Source: Glycine soja (taxonomy: Eukaryota; Streptophyta; Magnoliopsida; Fabales; Fabaceae). From it: 64,000 nt of DNA. The position numbers and the translations under genes are program-made. Location: positions 44,895,167 to 44,959,166 of the forward strand of contig NC_041011.1 of NCBI RefSeq assembly GCF_004193775.1, in the 5' to 3' direction. The notes under the pieces were generated by a model. The model saw nothing but the letters and a program-made list of their open reading frames with translations. It had not been told where the DNA came from and did not search any database. Below are positions 37,723 to 51,400 of the stretch, one piece after another (position 1 is the stretch's first letter; each line of letters starts with the position of its first letter).

Positions 37723-40033
37723 TCAAATCCGGAAGTTTGAAGGGCTCTCTACATGTTTCTTCCCTTCATCTTTAATGAAGTCACCCTCACTTAAACAGGT
37801 GATATTGTCCATAGCAACTGCTCCATCACCCTCGGATGGAAAATGATCTTCTTCTATAGGATTCACCGCATGGTTGTCAGGGGTTCTTGATGATAATCCA
37901 TTATCAGCTATCATACAGTGATAATGACGATTGTCAAAGGATTCTATGTCATAGTGAGGTTGCAAAGCAGAGCTGAACAGGGGTTGCATTAACCGCTTTC
38001 TATCAGGAAATTCACGCAACGATATTCGACAAACAGGACAAGTGGAATTCTGCTGCAGCCATAAGTCTATGCAGGTCACATGGAAGGAGTGTCCGCAATA
38101 GGGGAGGATACGCAGCATATCCTCACCTTGGTATTCTGAGAGGCAGACTGTGCATCTGCAAATACAATGAAAATGAATCTTCAAAACAAGGAAAATAACT
38201 ATCTGAATGGGAACTGTCATAAATGATCATGTGAGAAAACTGCAATAGCTAAAGCACTCCCCTCAATAAAGTTACTGACAAGTGACAACATAAACCACAT
38301 TCATAAAAACTTCAGATTTTGTATCCTTTATAAGAATTACAAGAAACCAATGGTCCCAACTACTTCCAAGCTGTATTCAAATTTCCAACAAGAACAAAGT
38401 TTAACATGTCCTATCATATTCATCATTAATTTAGAAGCAACAACACAGAACAAAAAAAAATACATTTATGACATGAATAAATTGCACTGATCTCCCACAA
38501 GGTTTGCCTGCATAACTACCTCTTTGTCATAATGTCTGGAAGGTTATAATGAAGGGGGTATGTGTAAAATATTAAAGGACCCTCAATGGAGTATATGATA
38601 GATCATGTTAAAATTTGTGTCTCTCTCCCTCCTAACAAACATTAGATAGTTCCCACATATTTTGTCTACCAAGAAAGAGATAGACACAAAATTTGGCCAT
38701 GTCATGAAAAAATTAGACATGAGAGGATCCATTCCCATGGCATACACATATAGTGCAAAAGAAATCCACTCTAATATAAGCTTTTTTTGCAAGAAATCAA
38801 CAAAACAAATGAAGATAGCACAACCCAATCAAGACATTGACAAGAGTTAGTCCTAACTCCTAAGCCAAAGTAACATATCATCATAACACTTTCTCATGTG
38901 AGATACACACATTTTCAAATTAAAGAACATGGGATCAAATGCGCCATCCGAAGCCACAAAACAAATGGCCATAACCTCCCTATAAGATGCACAACCTTCT
39001 TTAGTTTAAATGTCTTTCAATATTTGGGGTTGACACCTTCATTACAGTGAAGTTCTTCTTAACTCAACAAGAGAATTAGGCATAAACTACGTCTACATTA
39101 TATTATTTTGCCTCCAAAAGAGTATTAAACAGTAATTAACGTCATAGACAGGTTGGATAAAAAAAAAAAAATCAGAAACAGAGATGTGAACATACTGAGA
39201 ATTTTCTGCTGCAGCAAAAAACTTGTCACTGTACTTCTTTGTTGGAAATTTGGCTACAGTTACGCGTTCAAGACCATGGCAACCACGCTCCATCTGAACA
39301 TGGATGAAAAAATGTCCAATTGATAAATCAACATACAAAATGACATCATATTCAATGGGTAAACAACACAAAGTTTGCACTGCAATCAGCCTGCGTATAT
39401 AAAAAAACAGTTTAGTTTCTATACAGTGTTAATGTAAAGTGTGAAAATCTTTGCATTGTCAACCAATCAGGGATCATAATTGGTATGACTTTTTAAGATA
39501 ATTATTGTAAAAATAAATAAACTTATAACATACGACAATTTGTGATTAGACGAGAGTGTATATAGACTATTTTGTATTTTCTCTTATTTTTTGTTATTTT
39601 TATTAAATAGTCTATGCAGCATACAGTGTAAAGTCCCAATCACAAATTCACAGTAAATTTGTTAACCTTTACCATAAAAACCATAAAAGTCATGTCATGA
39701 ACACCATTGCATAGAAATTAAACTCTTTACAGTATATGTCCCTTAAAAGTCATAATTTCTAATTGGTCGAGAGTGTGAAAATACACTGACAGTGGATAGA
39801 ACTTGAACTCCAAAAAATAATCACCCAAACAATAAAACTATTAAGAATAACTTTAAAAGTGAAAAAATGTTCACCATGCTGAGATTGGATCTGGAGGCAA
39901 TAGGAAAGGATCTCCTTGCAGCATTCAGGTGAATTCGTGCACATATGAGCCTGGTGCAGACGAAAACAATGAACATGGTGCTCACCGCGAACCCAATCAC
40001 AGTCATCACCAAGTTAATCCCAGAAGAAATCAT
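37723..40033 (-). CDS. RING-H2 E3 ubiquitin ligase, ATL type
   Basis: Three exons on the minus strand: 40,033-39,875, 39,293-39,196 and 38,155-37,723, giving 229 aa. Introns start GTGAAC and GTATGT and end TTCAG and TGCAG, and the phases join cleanly. The N-terminus is a single hydrophobic helix (about 6-31), followed by a basic stretch and [11 protein letters not shown], comparable to the GLD region of ATL proteins. The RING-H2 domain has C87, C90, C106, H108, H111, C114, C125 and C128, with the spacing C-x2-C-x15-C-x-H-x2-H-x2-C-x10-C-x2-C and the Trp in IDLWL expected for E2 contact. The tail is acidic and unremarkable. Family members are membrane-anchored ligases that recruit ubiquitin-loaded E2. 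The helix and intron-containing structure recall the ATL7/ATL59 group, but the exact orthologue is not determined. Confidence 0.88.
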
Positions 40034-42231
40034 TTTGCAACCAAAAATAAACTCCAAATTGATCCAATTTCAGATTCCAGATTAAAACCCCCAAATTGAA
40101 CAGTGAACACCAATGAACACTAAGAGACACCGCCAACAACACCCTCAGTGGGTTTCAGAGGAGAATCTGAAGTGGGTTTGAGGCAGTGGCACCAAAGATG
40201 CATGCTTTTTTGGTGGATATGAGGGTGGAGGGTGAATCAGAGAATGGTGGTGTGAAAGGGTGAGAATTGGGACTGTTGTATTGTCCCAGTGACACAGAGA
40301 ATGGAAACCCTAGAAGGCATGTTGGGTGGATAGGTGAGAGACTGAGAGTGATAGTGAGCAAAAGGGAGAAAGATCTAAAGGTAATGATGGTGATGATCAA
40401 GATTTTTGAGATCTAAATCAAGTTATGATTACTGTTTTTTTGCTATAGAACAGAGAAGATGAGGGATGACTCTCTCAATGGGGAAGTAGACTTTTTATTT
40501 CATTAGCTGTGTTTTTATTTGGATTTTAGTAGAATATTGCGATGATATTATTATCATCTAATTTATATTGTTGTAGGAAAATAAAATAAAAAAATATAAG
40601 ATTTTTTTAAAATTTTAACTTAGTTTAAAATTTTGAAAGAAATAGTAAAATAATGAAGAGTTTTTTCTCTTATTTTTGTTTTTCCATTGATTACAGGAAA
40701 AAGAGAGAAGAAAAAGAAATGATTTGTAATTTTTAAATTCTCGCATCAAATTATTTTAAATATTTTTTTAAATTAAAGGTTTTTTTTCTTTTTTTTGCAA
40801 ACTTTAAAATCAAAGTTAGTACTGTAATATATTACTTATATTTTTCTCCATTCTTTTCGGATCAAATAAGATGTTTCTCTTCTTTCTTTCACTTTTCTTG
40901 ATCCAAACAAGGCAGAGGCTAGTGATTAAATAATTAGCTAATGGATTAGAAAGTGAAGATTGATTAATTAATTTAATAAGACAGTGGTGATCACGTGAGA
41001 ATCAAGTTTAAATTTAATAATCGAAAGCCTCTTTCGGAAATTATATGTAATAATTAATTGTTCTTTTGTCCTCTGACCTTTTCATTTTGATGTATTTCGT
41101 CCTTTTTTTTATAAATTTGATTTCTCGTTATTTTGTTGTACAATTTTGGTTCATATGTTAATTTAATATATGATATTTAATGAAAATATTGATACGACAC
41201 TCTAATGCACTGTCATTATAGTAGTATTACTATTTAGGAAATACGGAGATTTTTTCGTAAAAAAAGGAAATAAGGAGATTTTGTATTAATTTCAAATGAT
41301 TTTGTAAGGTATGAAATTATGACTTTTAAGAGAGAAAATCTTGAATTATTATTGGAAGGTTACGACCAAAAATCTTGAATTACTTTTTTTTTTATGTTAC
41401 TCAGCACTGGATATTTATTTAAACTTTATTAAATTTTGAATATTTCCAAAACAATCTTTTATTTTATTTTGTACTTAACTTCAGGGTGTGAAACAATAAT
41501 AAAAGCGAAAAAAGAAGTGAAAAGTGAATAAAAACAAATCCTGTCTTATTACTTTTGGCAGTAGATCCGAAATCTTCAATTACAAACTTGCTAGTGGGAA
41601 GAATCATATGATATGGAGGAAGCAAAGCTGAGAAGGATGTTGAAATTCTCCGAGACATAGGTGGGGGAGTGATGGATAAGAGGCTAGATAATGTTGAAGA
41701 AACGTGTTTGCTTAACAAGTCTAAAACAAACGGCTTAAAAAAAAGTCTAAAGGAAATAATGCTTCTAGAAGCGAGTCACACTGCTTTCATAGATTAGAAA
41801 ATTGGTAATGAAAATTTGAATATAGATGCGGTAATTAATTATTGTCATGACAATTTCCACCACGTCATAATACTTTTATATGCATTCTATCTAAAGAAAC
41901 TCTTCAACAACTTTGTAGAATGACTAAGAGTTAGTTCAAAACCAGATAAATGTAATGACAGTCTTCCTTTTGTGATTGAGATTAATTTAACACGCATCCC
42001 AAATTACATTCAATTATACCAGATTTAAAAACAAATAAAACACTAAGATAATACTTATTTAATATTTTTTCTTCAAATTACCCAAGACCAACAACACACA
42101 AGAAGGTGGGAAAGGAAGAAAAGATTGCATGTTAGATCCTTCCTGCTAAAAAAATAGAGAAACATATTTTACATTTTCAAAGTCAATCTCAAAGTTTAAA
42201 ATTATCAATCTAGAGATAAATCTAAGACATG
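40034..42231. other. Upstream region of RING-H2 gene and 3' flank of coiled-coil gene
   Basis: Probable promoter and leader of the RING-H2 gene lie at 40,034 to about 40,500. The rest is AT-rich spacer. No open frame with family resemblance was found. Confidence 0.4.
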
Positions 42232-42343
42232 GAAGCAACCTTGATGACCAAGATTGATAGTGCGACATTTAAAGTAAACACAGTCCAGAAGCAATCTTGA
42301 TGACCAAGATTGATAGTGCGACATTTAAAGTAAACACAGTCCA
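42232..42343. repeat. 56-bp tandem duplication
   Basis: Two adjacent 56-bp copies beginning GAAGCAACC and GAAGCAATC, otherwise the same by eye. They lie about 155 bp beyond the stop codon of the minus-strand coiled-coil gene, so probably in its 3' untranslated region. Confidence 0.9.
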
Positions 42344-42497
42344 GATGAAAGGACGAACTTTCAGTGTATTTTGTCATAAAAAAATCTCTTCCCAACACAA
42401 CTAGAGAGAATAACCTTAAAGTACATGACAAATAAAAACCATTACTTTTACAACAAGAGTAGCTGCTAGCAACCTAATGATATTATATATACATGTT

Positions 42498-45400
42498 TCA
42501 TCTTAAATGATCGCCATTAAACGAGAAACGATTTGCAAGAGGAACCCTGGCTGTGCTACTTGAATAGGGTCTTGAAAGTTCATTACCAAATGGCATTTGT
42601 GGTGTTGCATTTTGATAGGATGGATTGATGGGAAACGTGGGATATGTGTATTTACTGGAAGAGAGTGAACCTCCATTTGAGAAAGGATCAATAAGGGCCT
42701 TGTTAGAATCAAATCTTGACCCGTTTTCCACGTATTGGATGGCAAGAGATTGATCATCAGCAGGCAAGCTCAATGGTGTGCCAGAGTAAGGAAGACTGGA
42801 GAAAAAGTGACCATCAGAAGTTCTAGACATGGCTCTATTAACATGAAAGTTTGAACCAAATCCAGCAGTTGAATCATGAACATTGAAACTAGCAGTTGCT
42901 CCAGAAAAATCTGTTGGTAGTCTAAAGAGACCAGAACACCCAACAGGAACTTCAAATCTATCCTCACTTTTACTAACAGAAGCAGAGGGTTTAGCAGTGT
43001 GCCCACCCTCTACTAGTGGCAATCTCTTGAGTTCCTGTTGTAGGGATATCCTAGCTTGTTTAAGTGATTCAAGTACACCATTGAACTTGTGAGGTTGTTC
43101 ATGAGTAACTAATGCATAGAGGTCATTTTTGTTTCTTGAGGCATCATTTTGGTGCTGAACACCATGGATATCAGTTGTAAAGGAATAAGTAGGCTTTGAA
43201 TCATGGTAACCATGCCTACCTGGATCTTGACGGTTCATATCAGAAGACTGAAAGTGGCCGTCTACTGAGCTCTCATTTTCGTTTCCCTTCAGTGGGGAAT
43301 GCGAGTTTTGTTGACCAAGCAGATCAGAAGTGCTAAAAGTTGTATTCTTCTGTTTGCTATAACCTCCTGTATCATCATGAGTTTTTGGCATAATATCTCT
43401 GGCCTCAGCTTTGAATTTTTCTTCAGATAAGTGAACACCTCTTGGTCCTCCTTTATTCTCTTGAGCATCTGAGGTGACCACCTTAGCAGCATATGGAATG
43501 TGAACCTTGCTTTCATCTTTATCCTCAGTCATATCTGAGAGATTCCCCGGATCACACGAATCCTGGATAATTTATGACCCAAAACTAAGTTTGAGACTTC
43601 AGGTGATTTTACATGGAATAGAAAAGCAGTAAAAAACCTATTTTGAATCATAAAACCATTTGATGTACAAAGCTAATAGAAAAAACAACCTGAACTATAT
43701 TAACAGAATAATCAGGAGAATGTAATTATTACTTGTTCAATATAGTGGAAGCAAAGATTAAAAAGCTGACATATAATAGACAAAAAACACTTAACCTCAA
43801 ACATTTTGGCTCAAACCGAGCTTCATATAAGTGCTTCATTCAATTTATTCTCTACTTCCCTTTTGAAAAAGAAAGATCTTACAAATTCTTGCATGTGAGC
43901 TAACTTTAATCTTTGGATCAAAAACAATTTTCCTAATTTGCTACTCAAATAAGTTGCTTCACTACTTACTCTAAACGACAGCAACAACTACAAAAGACAT
44001 TGGTAATAACAAAAGATATAAGACTAATCTTGAACCTTCAGCTTAACTTTTAAGACTAAGTCTTGAACATAATATTAAAACATCTACATGACTAATCAGT
44101 CAAGACTCGAGCTTTATTCTTGTCAACTAGATTTTTCTAATTAAATTTGACTTTTAACACGAGGTACAATAAGCCTGTGCATTGTCAATTGTCCTCATTT
44201 TAATTTTAATATGCACTCCAATGATGGTTTTCAGGAGAGTTGATCCTTGACAGACAATAAATTCAACTGGGAAAGCAAATCAAATTATAAAAATATATGT
44301 ATTTTTCAACAAATAACAGTTTTAGGACCTAAAGGATTGTTGAATGTACCTCTTGTTTTGTGTATCAAATATTATTTCTATGTAATATAATATAAGGATT
44401 GTGCACATACTTCCAGTATTTTAACTACTAAGGTCAAAATAAACAAAAAGTAACTTTTAATAAACATTGAGTAACAGTCTAACACTGTACAATTAGTATA
44501 TTGCAATTTGCATGTTGTCATTTACTCTGTCCTTCCCTCCCTTAACCAAACTCTTGTAAGAAAGAAGAATATAAACATTAAATAACACAATAAAGTGGTA
44601 GTATAGTACCCTCAAAGCAGTATGAAACACAGATACTTTCCAAAACAAAGCAGAGTTTCTTAAAAGATTTAAGAATCAGGAAAAGTTGCTTTCTTATTTG
44701 CTCAACTAACTTCTTGATTTTACAAACCTTTGCCTCCAATACCATTGTTATGCAGAATAGACGAGGTGCAACAGAACATAGTATTGCAAAACTCCTAATA
44801 ATCTGAAACAGTAACAATTAAAGATCCTAGGACAACAACTCTTACCTGTTGTGTCTAATGAAAGAAGCAGTTTCATGAAAATCAAAATCAAACTATGCCT
44901 AAAATCACATTTTAACCTTCTTGTGATTTTCATACATGCAACAACCAAACATCAAGTTTCAAGAAAAAGAACTTAGTAAATGATAAGTTTATGTGAAGCA
45001 TACTGGTGTTGTGCTGTTATTCTCTCTAAATTTCTCCTCCCAGTCTCTTTGAGCCTTCTCCATTGCTTCATATTGGTCAATAAGTTGGGCCTGGTGTTCA
45101 AGTGCCTTTTCCATGTCCTTCTCTCTTACATATCCATCTACATGATGATTTTTGTTAAGTGGGTTTGCCTCTGATCCACCCTCTTCTTGAATTTCAGATT
45201 CTATTTTCGGCATGTTAGACCCACCATCTAAGAAATTTGGAAATCCTTCAGACGAGGATGCAAGTTCATTTTCATGGTTAGCAAACTTATTTCTAGACTC
45301 CTCCACTACCGACCTGGGAAAACACAACTTATTTATCAACTTCACAAGCAACCAGGAAGATAAGTGTTACAAGAGAAAATAAATATAAATACAAACATAT

Positions 45401-48400
45401 AAATTACAATCAAGGGTTATGTATATTATAAGAATTATTTAATATAATGTTATGTGTCAATTTAGACCACACCTCATGCTATTTATAGTATAGAAAAGGG
45501 AATCGATATTGATTACAGGATCAATCAATTACTGGTTAATAGGAAATAGAATATTCTAATAATAAATATAATATCGGGACTAATATCAAAACATAATCTC
45601 ATACATATCATATGGCGGCGTGTGATCCATGTAACTGATCTCACCAAGTGGGATAAGGTTTGGTTGTTGTAGTTGTTGGTTATGCATATCAAGGATTGGA
45701 GCAGATAAAACAAGACTATAAGAAGTAAAAAGCTAAAACACTCCATTCTGGAGCATAAAAACCTAATTCAGTAGTATTTGTCCAGCTTCTCACTTTTCAT
45801 CAAACATTAATGATTTTCTGAGAGAGACACTTTCTCAAAACATGTAAAACGAAAATGAGGCATCAAGAACTTATCAAAAGAAAGTAAGAAACTTAAAAAA
45901 TTTATATATAAAAAATGTATGAGCTCAAACAACTTTGAATTTATCACATGTTTGAGAAATTAAGGCACAACTTTTTTTAATTAGGTTTTATAGCAATACA
46001 GCAAGTCAGCAGCCAGAGGTATAACCTTGGTAAGCCAGAGGCCCTAAGCCTAAGAGTTGGAACCAAGTTCAAACTAGAAACAAGCAGATTTTTTTTAGTT
46101 GTTGGCTACCTTGCATTGAGAGAATAAGAACAAGAAGAAGGAAAAGATCATTGTTCTCCACGGAACCTGGTAACATAAATGGGGATAAAAACAAAATTTA
46201 TGAGGAAAAAAAAAAGGTTTTAGACTTACCTGATTTGTCTATGTCTTATCTTGCGACATGACTTTCCTTGGCGATGCTTTGGAGAAGAACTGATAGATGA
46301 AAAACTGCTTTGCCTCCTCGAATTAGAAGTCTTATACTTTTTAAGAGAATGGGAAGAATCACGGCGTCCTTTCCAAGACAAACTTTTACTGGATACTGGT
46401 GAAGAATCTACATTGGAACCAGACATTTCATCTGACCCATGTTGTCTTCCTTTTGAGCTCATAGGTTCCCCACTTTCTTTTGCACACTCGTTACTCACGC
46501 TAGAATCACAAGGATTTCCAAGGTCTGAGCCTGAATCAAATTCTTCAGATACATCACTTATCCCTTGACTCTCCAAAATGGCAAGAACATCAGCAGTGGC
46601 ATTCTCTGCCATCTTCCTCTGAAGAATCACCGTCTTAAGTTGTTCCTCCAATTCCATGACCTGCTTGACATACATGAGGAAAAACCTTAAAGTTAGAAAG
46701 AGGACATAAAGAAAGATCAAGCAAGTTTGACTCCATAATCTAGCAAACATAAACTTAACATGCCTTTTTTGCCAGTTCATCAGCTCTCTGTTTAGCACTT
46801 CTTGAGATGGATCTTTCAGAAAGCAACCTTGCCCGCAGGAATTCAATAGTCATTGCAGAGGAATCCTCCATGCAGGAAGTAACCCTAAGATAGACACACA
46901 TCTAATTAATATAGCTTAAAAGAAGATCTGATAGGAAAGGAAAAGGAAAAAAATATTACACTAATGCCAATTGGTAGTTGAAAAATCCTAAACAACTATC
47001 ACTTATTCACTTAATTTATGTTGAAAAAATTTGGAGGGAGGGAGGACCTACATGGTGATTTCATTATATTCTTCCTTTCTTTTCTTTCCTCTTACTGCTT
47101 TACCTTGTCCCAACCTCTCCCTCCAGCCAAATAAAAATAACAATGAAGTCCAATAACGAAATGGAAATAGAGGAGTTCATACATATTAAAAAAGAAAGAA
47201 AGAAAAACATCCCTGACCCACTACTTAAGAAAATGTCACTTATTTTAAGAGTGTTCTCCTTAAGGAAAATGTTCTAAAATATGGCATGCCCCACATTGAA
47301 CGAATAAGAAAGCTCAATGTGTACTTAAGCCATAATGTGTACTTAAGCCATAAGACTCTCCCACTGTTAGGAACCAATGTAATAAAACAGTAATGTTATA
47401 AGGGATTGTGAATAAGAATGCTTGAGAGCTTTGTTATATTCTGAAATAAAGAGGATTACAAAGGGAAAATTACAACCAGAGCTCAGCTCCGTAGGCCAGG
47501 TTACACCTGCCTAATCATTTCTAACAAACTTCTAACCAGATAATCTTCCCTCGTACTCTAGCCTCCTTTTATTGAGGAAAAACGTGAGTAGCTCTTGCAT
47601 TCAACCAATCTCTGCTCTCCACGTCAGCTTGGCTCTAACTGTCATTTGGATTGGCAACATTCTTCTTCCTTCTAGAATAAACGTACCACACCTTTGGGCC
47701 CACAGTGGAATGGTGATGGGCTAAGGCTTCATTAGGGCCCTCCTCTTGAGTACGGGATCTATCAATACTCCCTCCAGAAAATATTGTCTTGTCCTCAAGA
47801 CAAAATGTTGGGAATTGACTCTTCATAGCAATCTTGTCCTCCCAAGTAGCCTCATCTACCATCTGCCCTCTCCACCTTATGAGTACTTGATTCACCTTTT
47901 CTCCTTGTACTTGAACAGTCCTGCTAGCAAGTACCTCCTCTGGTTCAATCAATACCCCACTTTCCCCCTCTAACTCGGGTAAAGCTTCCTCCTCATGGTA
48001 GTTACCCACAGCCTTCTTCAATAAAGACACATGAAAAACCGGGTGCACTCGAGACCCATCAGGTAGTTTGAGCCTGTAGGCCACTGCTCCTATACGAGCT
48101 ATGATAGGATAAGGACCAAAATGCCTTGCTGCCAGTTTGGCATGTATCCTGCTCACCACAGATTGCTGACGGTGGGCTCTCAATTTGACAAAGACCCACT
48201 CTCCTATTTCAAAGCTCCTATCACACCTTTTCTTGTCCGCCAGCTGTTTCATTCTATCCTGTGCCTTTAATAGCTGTTCCCTAAGCTGCTTTAACGCCTC
48301 ATCACGATCAATTAACTCCCTTTGTACTGCTGCTACCCTTACCTCTCCTTGTACCCAACGTGTAATAGAAGGGGGGGTCCTTCCATATACCACTTCGTAA

Positions 48401-51400
48401 GGAGTTCTGCCCGTACTGGCATTAAAGCTAGTATTAAACCAATACTCTGCCCAAGCCATCCACACACTCCATGTTTTTGGCTGATCAGCAATGAAACACC
48501 TCAAATATGTTTCTAAGCAACGATTGATCACCTCAGTTTGTCCATCTGTCTCTGGATGGTAAGCAGTACTGACCTTCAGCTTGGTTCCTTGGAGCTTGAA
48601 CAATTCTTGCCAGAAATTACTCATAAATATAGGATCTCTGTCACTTACAATGGTTAAAGGAATCCCATGCAGTCTAACTACCTCCTTGATGAATGTCTCT
48701 GCTATTACTCTTGCTGTATAAGGATGCTTTAATGGGACAAAATGAGCGTACTTAGACAACCTGTCAACCACCACCAAAATGGCCTCATACCCTTTGGATT
48801 TTGGCAGCCCTGTTATGAAATCCATGGACAAATCTTCCCAAATACGATCTGGAATTGGTAAGGGTTGAAGCAGTCCCCCTGGAGAGCTTGCCATGTATTT
48901 CTGCCGCTGACAAGTATCACATCCCTTCACAAAATCTTGGACAGTGTTTTTCATACCTACCCAATATAAGTTCGCTGCTAACCTCCTGTATGTTCTATAA
49001 AATCCCGAATGGCCGCCCTGTGGAGTGGTATGAAACTCCTCTAACATTCTAGGAATTAATGTAGAATGTTTTGATAATACTAACCTCCCTTCATACAACA
49101 ACACTCCTTGTTTCCATTCATAGCCAGGCCTAGACGTTTCATCCTCCTGTAAGTCTTTGATTATCTGTTGGAGATGCTGATCTGCTGCTACCTCCTGCTT
49201 CACTAACTCCTCTTCCTCCCATTGAACCCTTGTATGTATCTGACACAGCCCTCCATCCTCGTTCACCCTTGACAAGGCATCTGCTCCTCTATTAAGGCTC
49301 CCCGGTTTATACACAATTTCAAAATCATAGCCCAATAATTTTGCAGCCCAATTTTGTTGTTCAGCAGTCACCACCCTTTGTTGCAGCAATTGTTTCAGAC
49401 TTTTTTGATCCGTAGAGACAATAAATTTCCTTCCCAACAGATAAGGTCTCCAGTGCTGTATGGCTAACACCACAGCCATCAACTCCTTCTCATATGCTGA
49501 TTTGGTGAGGTTTCTAACTCCCAAGGCTTTACTGAAATAAGCTATGGGTCTCCTTTCTTGCATAAGAATAGCTCCAATTCCCTGTCCTGAGGCATCACAT
49601 TCGATCACAAAATCCTTGTCAAAATTTGGGAGTGCTAATACTGGGGCAGAGGTAAGACAAGTCTTTAGTTTATCCATGGCTAGTTGTGCTTCTTTACTCC
49701 AAACAAAAGCATCCTTCTTGGTAAGCTCCGTCAAAGGTTTGGCTATTTTGCCATAATCCTTTATGAATTTTCTGTAGTATCCTGTCAGTCCCAAGAAGCC
49801 TCTTACGCCCTTCACATTCTTTGGGGTAGGCCATTGTGTCACACTCACTACCTTGCTGGGGTCCACAGCTACTCCTTCTCCAGAAATCAAATGGCCTAAA
49901 TATTCTACTGTACTTTGGCCAAACAAGCACTTCTTTTTGTTAGCCACCAAACCATGTTGCTGCAGTAGTTTCAACACCTCTTCTAAGTGTTGTAAGTGAG
50001 TTGGCCAGTCATCACTATAGACCAATATATCATCAAAAAAGACTAAAACGAATTTTCTCAACCATGGCCTAAAAACTTCATTCATTAAACTTTGAAAGGT
50101 TGATGGGGCATTCATCAACCCAAATGGCATCACCATGAATTCATAATGGCCTTCATGAGTTCGAAAAGCTGTCTTGTGTATATCTTCCTCCTTGACCCTC
50201 ACCTGGTAGTAGCCAGATTTAAGGTCCAGCTTTGAAAAGAATTTAGCGCCATGCAGCTCATCCAACAACTCTTCTATGACTGGTATTGGGAACTTGTCTG
50301 GTACAGTGGCTTTGTTTAGAGCTCTATAATCTATGCACATTCTCCAGGATCCATCTTTCTTTTTTACAAGTATAACTGGGCTGGAAAAAGAACTAGTGCT
50401 TGGCCGTATGACACCCATCTCTAGCATCTCTTTAACTTGCCTTTCAATCTCATTTTTGTGGTGATGTGGGTACCTATAAGGTCTCACATTGACTGGCCCT
50501 TCCCCTTCCTTCAAGGTAATCACGTGCTCTTTCTTCCTTTTGGGTGGCAATCCTTTAGGCTCTTGAAACACATCTGCACACAAATTCAACAAGTGTTCCA
50601 ATTTCCTTGACTGCTCCACCTCTAAGGCATGAAGATAGACACCATCTACCTTAATACCAACCTCTCTCCCCCAAACCTCCTGACTTCTTTTTGGTTTGCT
50701 AATGACACTAAGCAAAGTCTCCATCCCCTTCATATTACCATCTACTCCTTGCAAAGTAACCCACCTCTTTTCAAACCAAAAACTCATGGTGTGTTGCTTC
50801 CAATTGATGATCATATCTCCAAGTGTACGCAGCCACTCTATTCCCAGTACTACATCCATTCCTCCTAGCTCAAATAATTGAACATCAACCCTTATCTGCA
50901 ATCCTTCTAAATCAACCTCCAAATTTTCACACACCCCCATCGTTCTGGACAAGGACCCATCACCTAATCTGATGTTGAGAGGTGAAGTGTTGGTGGTAAC
51001 TAAATTCATCTTTTGGGCTAATTGTTGTGAGATGAAGTTATGGGTAGCTCCACTGTCAATTAAAATCACCACTGGTACCTCATGGATAGTACCCTTCAGC
51101 TTAATTGATTGGGGCTTGGCTTGTTGCGTCTGACTGAGTTGGTGGAAACTCATCAAGCTTATCTCTCCTTCGACCTCTTCATCTCCTTCTTCCACTTCCA
51201 CCGCTAGCAGCTCACTCTCCTCGCCTCCTCCATCTTCGGTGATTAACAATCGCAAGTTTTTGTCAGGACATTGGTGTGTTGGACCGAACGGACCGGCGCA
51301 TTTGAAACACTGATTTTTCCTTCGCCTCTCCATGATCTCGCTGTAAGAAAGATGGGTAAATCCTCTATCTCTTGGCCCGTTTCTTCTTTCGGTTTGACCC

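Noticed and set aside
46764..46846. Continuous minus-strand frame that reads through the GC-AG intron into exon 3
   Set aside because: Its upstream part is out of frame with the conserved ADELAKK coiled coil and translates intron sequence.
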